Under the pieces are notes generated by a model. That model saw only the letters and a program-made list of their open reading frames with translations, made no database searches and was not told the origin of the DNA. A DNA stretch of 64,000 nt from BM520 sp964474455 (GTDB lineage Bacteria; Bacteroidota; Bacteroidia; Bacteroidales; BM520). The translations under genes were made by a program, and so were the position numbers. The DNA lies in assembly GCA_964474455.1 (NCBI GenBank), contig CAYYSU010000006.1, positions 16,907 to 80,906 of the forward strand, in the 5' to 3' direction. Below, piece by piece: positions 55,976-64,000 of this stretch (the first letter of the stretch is position 1; every line of letters begins with the position of its first letter).

Positions 55976-56401
55976 TTATAGCGGCTCGGGACTTGATTTA
56001 AACCTCGGATTTGAATTCAGTATTGACGCTTCAATTTCTTTACTCCCGGCTGTTGTAGCCTCGTCTCTGCCAATTAAAACGTGCTCTTTATACTCTTTTG
56101 AGTTGTATTGTTCAACCAGTGAGAGGGTAATGCTGAACGCCGGTTGTTCACCAAATGCAAAATCTTCGGATTCTGAAAAAGGTAAAGAGAATTTGCCGCT
56201 TTCAAGCTCACCCAAACGCTTATAATAGTAATGCTCGGCTTCGGCCTTACATAATCTTAAGCTCTCTCCCTTAAAAGTCTTTTCGCCGTCAAAGTGTCTG
56301 TTTTTCCCTTTGTCCACTTCAAAAGTGGCAACAAACTCCCGTACCCTGTAAAAGTATTCCGGTTTGCTTTTTCCAGTATTTGTATATGAAGATTTAGTCA
56401 T
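55976..56401 (-). CDS. hypothetical protein of the prophage remnant
   Basis: A 141-residue soluble protein with no recognised domain. It is charged (MTKSSYTNTGKSKPEYFYRVREFVATFEVDKG) with a central HYYYKRLGELESGKFSLPFSESE segment. It reads in the same direction as the following broken gene, 3 bases away. No signal peptide or membrane segment. It is the last gene before mnmE. Confidence 0.55.
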   Translation of the reverse strand: MTKSSYTNTGKSKPEYFYRVREFVATFEVDKGKNRHFDGEKTFKGESLRLCKAEAEHYYYKRLGELESGKFSLPFSESEDFAFGEQPAFSITLSLVEQYNSKEYKEHVLIGRDEATTAGSKEIEASILNSNPRFKSSPEPL

Positions 56402-56454
56402 TATAATTCAATCCGTTAGGGTAATGATTTCCTGTTTTTCTCATTTGTCAACAG

Positions 56455-57858
56455 CTATTTTCCGATACAAAACTCCCCAAATATTGTTCCCAGTATCTCC
56501 TCTGTGGTCACTTCGCCGGTGATGCTGCCGAGGTAATGCAGCGCGCGGCGGATGTCTATGGCTATAAGATCTGAGGGTACCTGCATCTCGAAGGCGCGCT
56601 CCACCTCTTCAATGGCTTCCAGGGCGCTCATAAGGGCTTCGTAGTGCCGCGTGTTGCTCACGATCGTGCGGTCGGAGATGGATTCCTTCTCAACCATCCG
56701 GCTTAGCATGTCGGTTATCATGCTGATGTTCTCTTTTCGCTTGGCGCAGACAAATACGGTCTCTAACTCCACAAGGTCTTTGAACATGGTGGGTGTGCTC
56801 TCCAGCATGTCGGTTTTGTTGGCTACCAGTATCCATCTTCTGCTCTTGTCTTCCAGATGCTCGCGAAACTCCTCTATCTCTTGTTGTAACTCTTGGGAGT
56901 TTGTCTCGCTGATATCGAAGATGTGCAGGATTACCTCTGCCTGGCGGATCTTCTCTACAGTGCGCTCGATACCCATGCTCTCGATGGTGTCGCCGGTGTC
57001 GTGCAGGCCTGCTGTGTCGATAAAGCGGAAGCTGAAGCCGTTGATGTTGATGGTGTCTTCTATGACGTCGCGTGTGGTGCCGGGGATCTCACTGACGATG
57101 GCGCGCTCCTCATTGAGTATGGCATTTAGCAGTGTCGATTTCCCCACATTGGGTTTCCCTATGATGGCCACGGGAATACCTGTCTTCATCACGTTACCTT
57201 TGGAGAATGAAGATGCGAGGGTGATAATCTCGTCTTTGAGTTCATCCAGTAGCGTTGCCAGCTGCCTTCTGTCGGCGAACTCCACATCCTCTTCGCTAAA
57301 ATCCAGTTCCAACTCTATGAGCGAGGCGAAGTGCACCAGCTTGTTCCTGAGGGATTGTATCTTGGAGCTGTATCCGCCTCTCATCTGCATAAGCGCCAGG
57401 TCGCGGGATGCATTGCTATCTGCGGCGATAAGGTCTGCCACCGCTTCCGCCTGCGCCAGGTCGAATTTTCCGTTCCTGAAGGCGCGCAGTGTGAACTCGC
57501 CGCCCTGGGCAATACGGGCACCGTTCTCTACAAGCAGGGTGATAATCTGTTGCTGTATTAACGACGACCCATGGCATGAGATCTCGGCGCTATCTTCTCC
57601 GGTGTAGCCGGCGTCACCGCTGAACAGGGTGCATAGAACCTCGTCGATAATACCTTCCTCGCAGATGATCTCTCCAAAATTGACGTAGCGTGGCTCCAGA
57701 TCAGAGAAGGGCTTATTGTTGTGCGGTCTGAAAATGCGTTCAACGATTCTCATCGTGTCCGGTCCTGAGAGACGGATCACGGAGATGGCTCCCACACCCG
57801 GAGGTGTGGCCACAGCGCATATTGTATCTGTTAAATTTGGCAGCATATCACGTAGCAT
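56455..57858 (-). CDS. mnmE: tRNA modification GTPase MnmE
   Basis: A 467-residue GTPase that, with MnmG, makes the cmnm5U34 modification in several tRNAs. The N-terminal tetrahydrofolate-binding domain is followed by the G domain: GKPNVGKS (234-241), PGTTRD (259-264), DTAG (281-284) and NKTD. It ends with the catalytic CIGK (464-467). MLPNLTDTICA, five codons in, is an alternative start. Chromosomal gene flanking the prophage on the right. Confidence 0.97.
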   Translation of the reverse strand: MLRDMLPNLTDTICAVATPPGVGAISVIRLSGPDTMRIVERIFRPHNNKPFSDLEPRYVNFGEIICEEGIIDEVLCTLFSGDAGYTGEDSAEISCHGSSLIQQQIITLLVENGARIAQGGEFTLRAFRNGKFDLAQAEAVADLIAADSNASRDLALMQMRGGYSSKIQSLRNKLVHFASLIELELDFSEEDVEFADRRQLATLLDELKDEIITLASSFSKGNVMKTGIPVAIIGKPNVGKSTLLNAILNEERAIVSEIPGTTRDVIEDTININGFSFRFIDTAGLHDTGDTIESMGIERTVEKIRQAEVILHIFDISETNSQELQQEIEEFREHLEDKSRRWILVANKTDMLESTPTMFKDLVELETVFVCAKRKENISMITDMLSRMVEKESISDRTIVSNTRHYEALMSALEAIEEVERAFEMQVPSDLIAIDIRRALHYLGSITGEVTTEEILGTIFGEFCIGK

Positions 57859-57902
57859 TTATTGTGTAAAGGTAATACAGGATAAAACATTATGCAACGA
57901 TG

Positions 57903-59375
57903 CTACTGAAATTCATACGCACCGGCGTCGGGACCTTCATCGCTGGTGCGGCTTACCCCTTCAATGTCTTCCGAGATGTCGATCAGACTGGTGTTGATAA
58001 CATCCATGGAGCCAATATTTACTAAAGAGGAAATAATGGTGTCGGGATAAAAATTCTCCGTGGAGTCGGCAAAGTATGGGTTTTCATTGGCAAGACAATG
58101 GGCAAAACGCTCTTCTGTCGCCAGATCCCGTTCTGTTTTTATCAGGCAGTTGTCAAACTGATACTCTGACATTGCCAGATCCACAAAATCGAGTTCCAGC
58201 TCATCTTTGGCATTACCAAAAATAACGCAGTTGCCGAAATAGGCATTTATGAGATCCACGGGAACAGGGTTTTGATCCTGATCTATAGTGTAGTTATTGA
58301 GCAATAGCGCCGGCGTGGTGCGGGAGTTATATCCATAGAATGTGGCAAAGGTGCAGTGCCTGAAATCATAATCCCCGCCAAAAGTTAGGGCGGCAGTATA
58401 AGCGCCGCAGTTGCCAAAGACACTATTGGCAGCCCGTACACGATACGCCTTGGTGTAGAGACCCATGCCGTTCATGTTGAGGATCTTTGTGTTGTTGATA
58501 AAAAGGGTGTTACCGGTGTACTCCCTTAGCGGCTCGGCCTGGATGCCTATAAATGCGTTCTTGATAATGGCGTAATTGAAATAGTTGTCTGTGGGTCCCT
58601 CGTTGATAATGATACGATCCCACTGCCCGGGAAGGTTGTCATAACCCTCTTCAAGTCTGTCGCCCTGGAAGGTGACAGGTTCGTCGGCGGTGCCGTTTAC
58701 AGCTATGGATCCGCCACGATACACCCACATGCCGCCGCCGGAATGAAAATGAATACGCACCCCGGGATCTATCTCCAACATGCCGGCAGAGTCAATAACG
58801 GCGTATCCGTAGATGACGTATGGCTTGTCATTCTGCCAGCGTACATATTCGTTCTCGCCCGCAACGATTTTATATGGTGGCAAGCCCTGAACATGATGAT
58901 CCGCAAGGATATAGTGCGCATCCTGACCCCACGATACCAGTTTTACCTTTTGCTCGTTGCCATTGGTGTAAAACAGGATGCTGTCGTTGATAATCAGAGG
59001 GTTGTTCTGATTTGCCGGATCCAGTGTTACCCGAACAAAGAGGAAGAGGCTGTCGCCACCGGGGATCTCCACATCCTTGAAAGATGTTCCGGCAACACCA
59101 TCAAGGTTGATGGTGTACGGACTATCTACGCCGCCGGCGAGGGTGATCTCATCGATATTCAATGTGTTTGTATGTCGGTTGTATAACATCAGCTCCTTTG
59201 TGGTAGAGCCTATGGTGGTGAAGACGGTATCGAAAATTACTGTGTCTGCCGAGAATTCAAGCTTTCGACCCGGGTCATCATCTATGATATTCGGTTTATT
59301 GCACGAAGCTATCACCAGGAGAGTTAAGATAGCTGCTGAGAGAGCTGTAAGCGTATGTTTAAGAGTGTATTTCAT
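57903..59375 (-). CDS. beta-helix lipoprotein conserved in Bacteroidetes
   Basis: About 490 residues from ATG 59375 (MKYTLKHTLTALSAAILTLL), with lipobox LVIASC. The longer frame uses TTG and would disrupt the signal. The N-terminal ~130 residues form a beta-sandwich-like domain (FSADTVIFDTVFTTIGSTTKELMLYNRHT); the rest has right-handed beta-helix character (MWVYRGGSIAVNGTADEPVTFQG, NYFNYAIIKNAFIGIQAE). It ends with the motif DAGAYEF common in such proteins. Probably an outer-membrane surface lipoprotein; carbohydrate binding or a structural role is possible but unproven. Confidence 0.78.
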   Translation of the reverse strand: MKYTLKHTLTALSAAILTLLVIASCNKPNIIDDDPGRKLEFSADTVIFDTVFTTIGSTTKELMLYNRHTNTLNIDEITLAGGVDSPYTINLDGVAGTSFKDVEIPGGDSLFLFVRVTLDPANQNNPLIINDSILFYTNGNEQKVKLVSWGQDAHYILADHHVQGLPPYKIVAGENEYVRWQNDKPYVIYGYAVIDSAGMLEIDPGVRIHFHSGGGMWVYRGGSIAVNGTADEPVTFQGDRLEEGYDNLPGQWDRIIINEGPTDNYFNYAIIKNAFIGIQAEPLREYTGNTLFINNTKILNMNGMGLYTKAYRVRAANSVFGNCGAYTAALTFGGDYDFRHCTFATFYGYNSRTTPALLLNNYTIDQDQNPVPVDLINAYFGNCVIFGNAKDELELDFVDLAMSEYQFDNCLIKTERDLATEERFAHCLANENPYFADSTENFYPDTIISSLVNIGSMDVINTSLIDISEDIEGVSRTSDEGPDAGAYEFQ

Positions 59376-59462
59376 ATAAAAGTTTGAGCGCAAAAGTGCT
59401 ATTCTCTATCAAATACGAATGAAACAATGATATATTGTGTATTTAAAACCCACATCGATGAA

Positions 59463-62306
59463 TTATTGCTGATCTTCAATCTCAAAACCTTTTTCTATGC
59501 CCTTTTTCATCGCCGGAACACCTTTTGTCATCCATATCGGTGCCGGTTGATCTTTCAGGTAGTGATCAAAGAACTGCATCATCCTTTTATCCAGATCCAT
59601 CCTGTCGGGCCAGCGGCTGAGGTTATGAGGTGCTCCGTTATATACCAGCATCCATACCGGCTTTTGCAGTCTCCTTAAAGCGCTGAAATATTCGATACTC
59701 TGATACCACGGCACGGCGCCATCTTCATCATTATGCATTATTAATAACGGAGTGTTTACCTGATCAGCAAAAAATACCGGTGAGTTTTCTATATATAGCT
59801 CCGGGGCGTCCCACAGCGTTTCACCAATGCGGCTTTGAGTCTTCTCATACTGAAAGGCGCGGCTCATCCCTGAGCTCCAGCGTATTCCACCGTATGCGCT
59901 GGTCATATTGCTTACAGGAGCTCCTGCCATGGCGCATCTGTACATATCCGTTTGTGTAACAAGATGTGCGATCTGATATCCGCCCCAACTCTGTCCCTGA
60001 AGCCCCATTCTCTCTTTGTCGATGAACTCAAACTGCTCGCACATTGCCAGCGTGCCGCTCACAACAGCGTCGTAGCAGTCCTTACCCGGGTGGCCGATGC
60101 CATAAGTGATGTCCGGAACAAATACCACATATCCGTTACTGGTGCAGTATGTCGGGTTGATAATCGACCTGCTGGGAGCCGGGATTCTGTGGCGATGAAG
60201 GTTGTTGGCATTCCTCTCGTAGAAATATATTAGCAGCGGGTGCTTTTTATTGACATCCAGGTTCTCGGGCGTGTACAACAACCCTTCCAGACGCTCTCCT
60301 TTGGCGGAGATCCATGATACCTGCTGCACCTCGCCCCACATATATGTGTTTTGCTGCGGATTGACATCAGAGATCCGCTTTATCTTCTTGAAATTCATGT
60401 TGCTGACGTAATAATCCGGGAAATCTTTGAATGTCTCCTTTGACCAGATAATTGTGTTGTCATACTTTGCTTTCTGAGCGGTGCCAAAGCTTACATCGTC
60501 TTCAATCAGTAATTCAGGATCCTTATTATCATTATAAATATAGTATCCTGAGCCTTTGGTTATATCGTTGAAAGCCTTCAGCAGCATCGATTCAGCATCC
60601 GTTTTCAGGTAGTTCTGCTCTTTGAGAAGATTTACTACAGAGAATCTGATTTTGTTATTCCTGCCATAGCCATTTGTCATATTTACGGGCCCGTTTTTAC
60701 CTGCCGGATCCAGCAGCCACAGGTCATAATAGTCTGAAACGATAACCCCTTTGTCATCCTCAATCCATCCTGCAACTCTGTAGGGAGAGGGCAAACTCGG
60801 CATGTCGTGTATCTCGTTATAGAAATTTATGCTCAAGCCGCCGGTCAGGTTGACCGTTTCTTTTGTCTTCACGTCATAGCTGTACCAACAGCTGTCACCC
60901 TTGTTCCAGAATAGCAGATACTGCTCTCCCGGCGACAAAGAGGCATGGCCGGAGTGCTGTTCCAGTATTTTCTCTTTCTCCCCTGAAAGCGCATTGATGA
61001 TGTAAACATCATTATACCATCCTCCCCATGACGTCTGATGCTGGTAGGGTAGGGAAGAGGTGGCGAGAAGATAGTTTCCTGCCTGGCGTTTCCTCGCCCT
61101 GACATTTGGCAGTGAGCTGTCCGCAAGTTGCAAAAAGGAGCGTGTTTTTATGTCAAAAACAGCAAGATAGCCGCGGTTTAACTCCTTTTTTTTGTTTTTT
61201 AACTGCTGAGGTTGCAGCAGAGGATCCCTCCAGTTCCATATATCCACGCTGCATTTCTCCTCTTCAAGAAGTGTATCTTCCTCTTCCGGCTCGGGAATGG
61301 GAGCAGTATAAAAATATAGTTTTGTCTCATCCTCATTGAAAAAGGGTGTGTGCTCCGCGTTTGTCGCCCATGATCTCTTCATCCCGGAGGTGGTTGAATC
61401 AATGGAAAAAAAGTTCTGCGGATCTGATAATGATACTATATGTGTAGCATAGACCTTGTTTTTGGACGTATCGTCTGTGGAAAAGAAGGAGCAATAGTTG
61501 CCATAGTCTCCAATCTGCAGCCCTTTAATGATCCCTTCATTCTGAAATATTGTATCAGTGATACTCTCATTTGTATTTATATGGATGATAAAACTCGAAG
61601 TAATTGAGTCTCCCGTATTTCCACAAACAACAATATTTTCTCCATATCTGTCCATTACATAATCTGATACCTCCTTTATTTTTATGCTATCGCCGGTGTT
61701 AGGATTGAAAGCTATAAACTGAGTTGTTTCGGGGATGTCTTTGTCTTTTTTGTTATTCTTTTTCTTGTTTTCTTTTTTTTCTGGGTTTTTCTCTACCTGT
61801 GTTGTGTCAGCTTCAGTTGTATCTGCCACAGTCGGTATTTCTTTAAAATGAACAGATATCCAATCGCCTCCTTTATCAGGACAATAGTAGCTTTTTAGGT
61901 GCCTGAGGTCTGTGATAAGTTTTGTTTTTAAATCAGTGATTCTTAGAGTATCATGTGGGAATTTATCCTTTTTGATCTTAGCTTTTTTGAGCTTTCTAAT
62001 AGTGTCCTGATTGGGCTTAATAGTTATAAAAGCAAAAGATTCATTGAAATTTAGGTTTACCAAAGCCCCGTTTTTAATTCTAATATCTTTCCCGTTTTTA
62101 TTATTATGAATGATAATTGTCGGATCATTTTTCAGCGGAGCTATTTTATAAGTTGTGTACGTCCCGGAGTTGGATATTTTGGGGCTTTTTATTGTATTCC
62201 AATTTTTATAATCGTTTTGTGAAAGGGTGTTTTTCTGTGCAAAACACTGAATGGATAGTGCTATGAGGATAGCCGAAAAGAGGAGTGTTTTTGTCATCTT
62301 TTGCAA
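59463..62306 (-). CDS. S9 family prolyl-oligopeptidase-like peptidase (secreted)
   Basis: A 947-residue exported enzyme; signal peptide MTKTLLFSAILIALSIQCFAQ. A large beta-propeller-like region is followed by the alpha/beta hydrolase domain, with catalytic Ser773 (GQSWGGY), Asp862 (HNDEDGAVPW) and His894 (NGAPHNLS). It belongs to the DPP-IV/POP-like peptidases. A Lys-rich low-complexity insertion (VEKNPEKKENKKKNNKKDKD, residues ~171-190) interrupts the N-terminal propeller region. Substrate preference unknown. Confidence 0.87.
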   Translation of the reverse strand: MQKMTKTLLFSAILIALSIQCFAQKNTLSQNDYKNWNTIKSPKISNSGTYTTYKIAPLKNDPTIIIHNNKNGKDIRIKNGALVNLNFNESFAFITIKPNQDTIRKLKKAKIKKDKFPHDTLRITDLKTKLITDLRHLKSYYCPDKGGDWISVHFKEIPTVADTTEADTTQVEKNPEKKENKKKNNKKDKDIPETTQFIAFNPNTGDSIKIKEVSDYVMDRYGENIVVCGNTGDSITSSFIIHINTNESITDTIFQNEGIIKGLQIGDYGNYCSFFSTDDTSKNKVYATHIVSLSDPQNFFSIDSTTSGMKRSWATNAEHTPFFNEDETKLYFYTAPIPEPEEEDTLLEEEKCSVDIWNWRDPLLQPQQLKNKKKELNRGYLAVFDIKTRSFLQLADSSLPNVRARKRQAGNYLLATSSLPYQHQTSWGGWYNDVYIINALSGEKEKILEQHSGHASLSPGEQYLLFWNKGDSCWYSYDVKTKETVNLTGGLSINFYNEIHDMPSLPSPYRVAGWIEDDKGVIVSDYYDLWLLDPAGKNGPVNMTNGYGRNNKIRFSVVNLLKEQNYLKTDAESMLLKAFNDITKGSGYYIYNDNKDPELLIEDDVSFGTAQKAKYDNTIIWSKETFKDFPDYYVSNMNFKKIKRISDVNPQQNTYMWGEVQQVSWISAKGERLEGLLYTPENLDVNKKHPLLIYFYERNANNLHRHRIPAPSRSIINPTYCTSNGYVVFVPDITYGIGHPGKDCYDAVVSGTLAMCEQFEFIDKERMGLQGQSWGGYQIAHLVTQTDMYRCAMAGAPVSNMTSAYGGIRWSSGMSRAFQYEKTQSRIGETLWDAPELYIENSPVFFADQVNTPLLIMHNDEDGAVPWYQSIEYFSALRRLQKPVWMLVYNGAPHNLSRWPDRMDLDKRMMQFFDHYLKDQPAPIWMTKGVPAMKKGIEKGFEIEDQQ

Positions 62307-63033
62307 TTTTTTTGCAAATATGGTGATAAATAATTAAACAAATAACATAAATATCCAAAATTATACATATTTGCAAGTTTATTCATGTAATTATAGTTAG
62401 TGTATTATGTTATAGTCGATATCCTTGTGTAGTGATCTTTTTTATGATATCTATTAAATTATAATTTTTTTTGATATAAAAAGCAAAATGTATTATTAGT
62501 GTCCAACTATATCTTGTTATCTTAAATGTTTTTATATGTTATGTTTATTGCTTTGTTTTGATATAATGCGATAGTTTTTAGGTTTTAATTTTATGAAGAG
62601 TGTAAAATTATTTTGTTTTATTGTTCTTCATTTTACTTAAGTAGCACAGTTTGTCCTTTGAATCTATAGTTGTTTGGGAATTAATTTTTATATAGCAAAA
62701 TAGCACATTTGAGCGGTATTCTGCTTAAAAAATTGATGTTAGATTCTTAGTTTGAATAGCATAAAAAATATCTAATATTTCTTTTATCTGTTTTGTCCTC
62801 TAATGAATTGAGTGTTAGTGTGTAAGAATAGGATTTGCTTTTTTGTCGCGTTTTTTATGTTCCTAACCTAAATTTAAGAATGATATTTGACCATTAACCG
62901 AGTGTGAATATGTGAGTAATGGGGTTTAGTTTTTATTTATCTTAATGTAACTAAACTAACTGATTTTAAGTAAAAGTAATTTTAGGATAATATTATGATA
63001 ATTATTTATCCGAATATTATATAAACGCATTTA
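62307..63033. other. AT-rich intergenic stretch
   Basis: About 730 bases with no supported gene on either strand; long AT runs and no clear inverted repeats. It separates the minus-strand S9 peptidase from the divergent SprB-repeat gene. No convincing TAnnTTTG close to the start codon on the right. Confidence 0.6.
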
Positions 63034-64000
63034 ATGACTTTGATGAAATTTACACTCAAATACTGTGTAATTTTTTTTCTTGCTTTTTCCTTCTTTATAA
63101 TAGGTATAGCAAAAGGTTTTTGTGTACCCCCAATTTCGGTTTTTGATAACGATAAATACTGCTCAAATCCTGAACTATTCTTAGAAATTGTTTTATTAGA
63201 TTTTTGCAAAAACATTACTCTGTGTTATTCGTTTGAGCTCGTTGTTGATCAGAATGAATTTGTAAATGAACAAAACTATATTCTTTCGGATACTCATGAG
63301 AACATTTGGGTAAATGGTTTTAATACCATTTCTCCTGACACTCCCCCTATCCACCAAGAACTCTTTGACTTACCTGAGGAAATCGTCAAAAGGCGTGACG
63401 GTACAATTTCTTTAACTGCCAGTGTTACTGATGTTACCTGCAACGGGAATAACAATGGAGCAATAAATATAACAGTAAACGGAACTTCACCCCCTTACAC
63501 GTATTCCTGGTCAGGCCCCGGCACCTTTAGTTCTACAAATGAGGATATAAGTGAGTTAGCACCAGGCATATATGAAGTAACTGTCCAAGATAGTGACGGA
63601 GCAATAGAATCTGATAGCTATACAGTAACTGAACCTTTTGTTTTATCTGCCGCAGCATCCTCTAATAGTCCTATTTGCCAAGGCTCCACTTTAAATCTGA
63701 TTGCAACCCCCGCTGGAGGAACAACACCATACTCCTCCTATAGCTGGACTGGATCCTCTTCCTTTACTTCAACCGCGCAAAATCCTTCAATTACGAATGC
63801 ACAACCAAGTGCTTCAGGTACCTATACCGTTGTTATAACAGATGCAAACAATTGTACCGTCAGTGAAACTGAAACTGTAATAGTTAATCCAACGCCTACA
63901 GTGGTAAATCCGGGTAATCAGAATGTTTGTAATAACGAATCAACAGCAGCCATAGAATTTACGGGCTCTGTCAGCGGCACTACTTATAACTGGATCAATG
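63034..64000 (+). CDS. SprB-repeat surface adhesin-like protein (5' part)
   Basis: An open frame from ATG 63034 to the right edge (322 codons). MTLMKFTLKYCVIFFLAFSFFIIG is a signal peptide. After ~115 unassigned residues come a SprB repeat (SVTDVTCNGNNNGAINITVNG ... PGIYEVTVQDSDG) and Ig-like repeats (SSNSPICQGSTLNLIATP, VVNPGNQNVCNNESTAAIEF). In Flavobacterium johnsoniae SprB is the large mobile gliding adhesin exported by T9SS; related repeats occur in many non-gliding Bacteroidetes. The rest of the gene and its sorting domain lie outside the window. Confidence 0.82.
   Translation, partial: MTLMKFTLKYCVIFFLAFSFFIIGIAKGFCVPPISVFDNDKYCSNPELFLEIVLLDFCKNITLCYSFELVVDQNEFVNEQNYILSDTHENIWVNGFNTISPDTPPIHQELFDLPEEIVKRRDGTISLTASVTDVTCNGNNNGAINITVNGTSPPYTYSWSGPGTFSSTNEDISELAPGIYEVTVQDSDGAIESDSYTVTEPFVLSAAASSNSPICQGSTLNLIATPAGGTTPYSSYSWTGSSSFTSTAQNPSITNAQPSASGTYTVVITDANNCTVSETETVIVNPTPTVVNPGNQNVCNNESTAAIEFTGSVSGTTYNWIN

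Larger units (their letters stand above)
47372..56400. mobile_element. decayed prophage remnant next to tRNA-Ser
   Basis: The stretch between tRNA-Ser and mnmE holds a tyrosine integrase, a tape-measure gene, small tail-like genes, a Bro-N antirepressor, two lipoproteins and hypotheticals. Phage capsid, portal and terminase genes are absent, so it is largely deleted. At least five frameshift or nonsense lesions lie in it and none elsewhere in the window. The left end is most probably at the tRNA 3' end. I searched by eye for a second copy of the tRNA tail near mnmE and found none, so the right boundary is uncertain (55.6-56.4 kb). Confidence 0.8.

Noticed and set aside
56651..57607. 318-codon plus-strand open frame antisense to mnmE
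   Set aside because: It is Ser/Leu-rich shadow of mnmE, which has all GTPase motifs; no ribosome-binding site or domain.
1..64000. CRISPR array or defence island
   Set aside because: No regularly spaced direct repeats and no cas, restriction, retron or toxin-antitoxin signatures were seen.

Overview
The window comes from a member of the Bacteroidetes (Bacteroidota). The evidence is a fused LpxC-FabZ lipid A gene, a PorX-type response regulator with a PglZ domain, several large secreted proteins with type IX secretion (T9SS) sorting domains of both type A and type B, SprB-type repeats, a GWxTD protein, and recurrent TAnnTTTG promoter -7 elements with weak Shine-Dalgarno sites. Nothing I can read fixes the genus; I would guess a free-living or environmental member of the Bacteroidales/Marinilabiliales side.

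Layout. 1-4033 (minus): lipid A genes lpxD, lpxC-fabZ and the start of lpxA, preceded by an HD-domain phosphohydrolase. 4144-12805: porX, tsaE, alanine dehydrogenase, then on the minus strand a CAP-domain lipoprotein overlapping proline dehydrogenase, then aroB-aroA and an orphan LutA-like Fe-S protein. 12974-25370: four consecutive giant T9SS cargo genes with sorting domains in the order B-A-B-A. 25454-31776: tex, an outer-membrane barrel protein, a cupin, a formyltransferase/beta-propeller fusion and a polysaccharide flippase. 31849-38424: alkaline phosphatase overlapping a 1509-residue CotH/lamin-tail T9SS protein, then a CAP-SPOR protein. 38516-47014: a C26 glutamine-amidotransferase-like lipoprotein, a prohibitin-like protein, a TonB-dependent receptor under a TPP riboswitch, aroQ, a glycosyltransferase, a lipid A acyltransferase and a GWxTD protein.

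47287-56400 is an accessory island: tRNA-Ser(UGA), then a tyrosine integrase, tape-measure and other tail genes, a Bro-N antirepressor, two lipoproteins and small hypotheticals. At least five lesions (four to five single-base frameshifts and a nonsense codon) lie in this ~9 kb, whereas I saw no broken gene in the other ~55 kb. I read it as a decayed, largely deleted prophage. Its non-coding core (53131-53507) holds the most unusual structure of the window: a cluster of palindromes sharing CCAAATGG/CCATTTGG, a perfect 30-bp palindrome, and a three-way-junction leader in front of the tail genes.

56455-64000 returns to chromosomal genes: mnmE, a beta-helix lipoprotein and an S9 peptidase (minus strand), a ~730-bp AT-rich stretch, and the 5' part of a SprB-repeat adhesin-like gene that runs off the end.

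Together the window is mostly envelope biology: lipid A synthesis and acylation, surface polysaccharide, outer-membrane uptake, and T9SS cargo plus one of its regulators (PorX). I found no convincing new defence or mobile system; the palindrome array and structured leader are the best candidates for undescribed elements.
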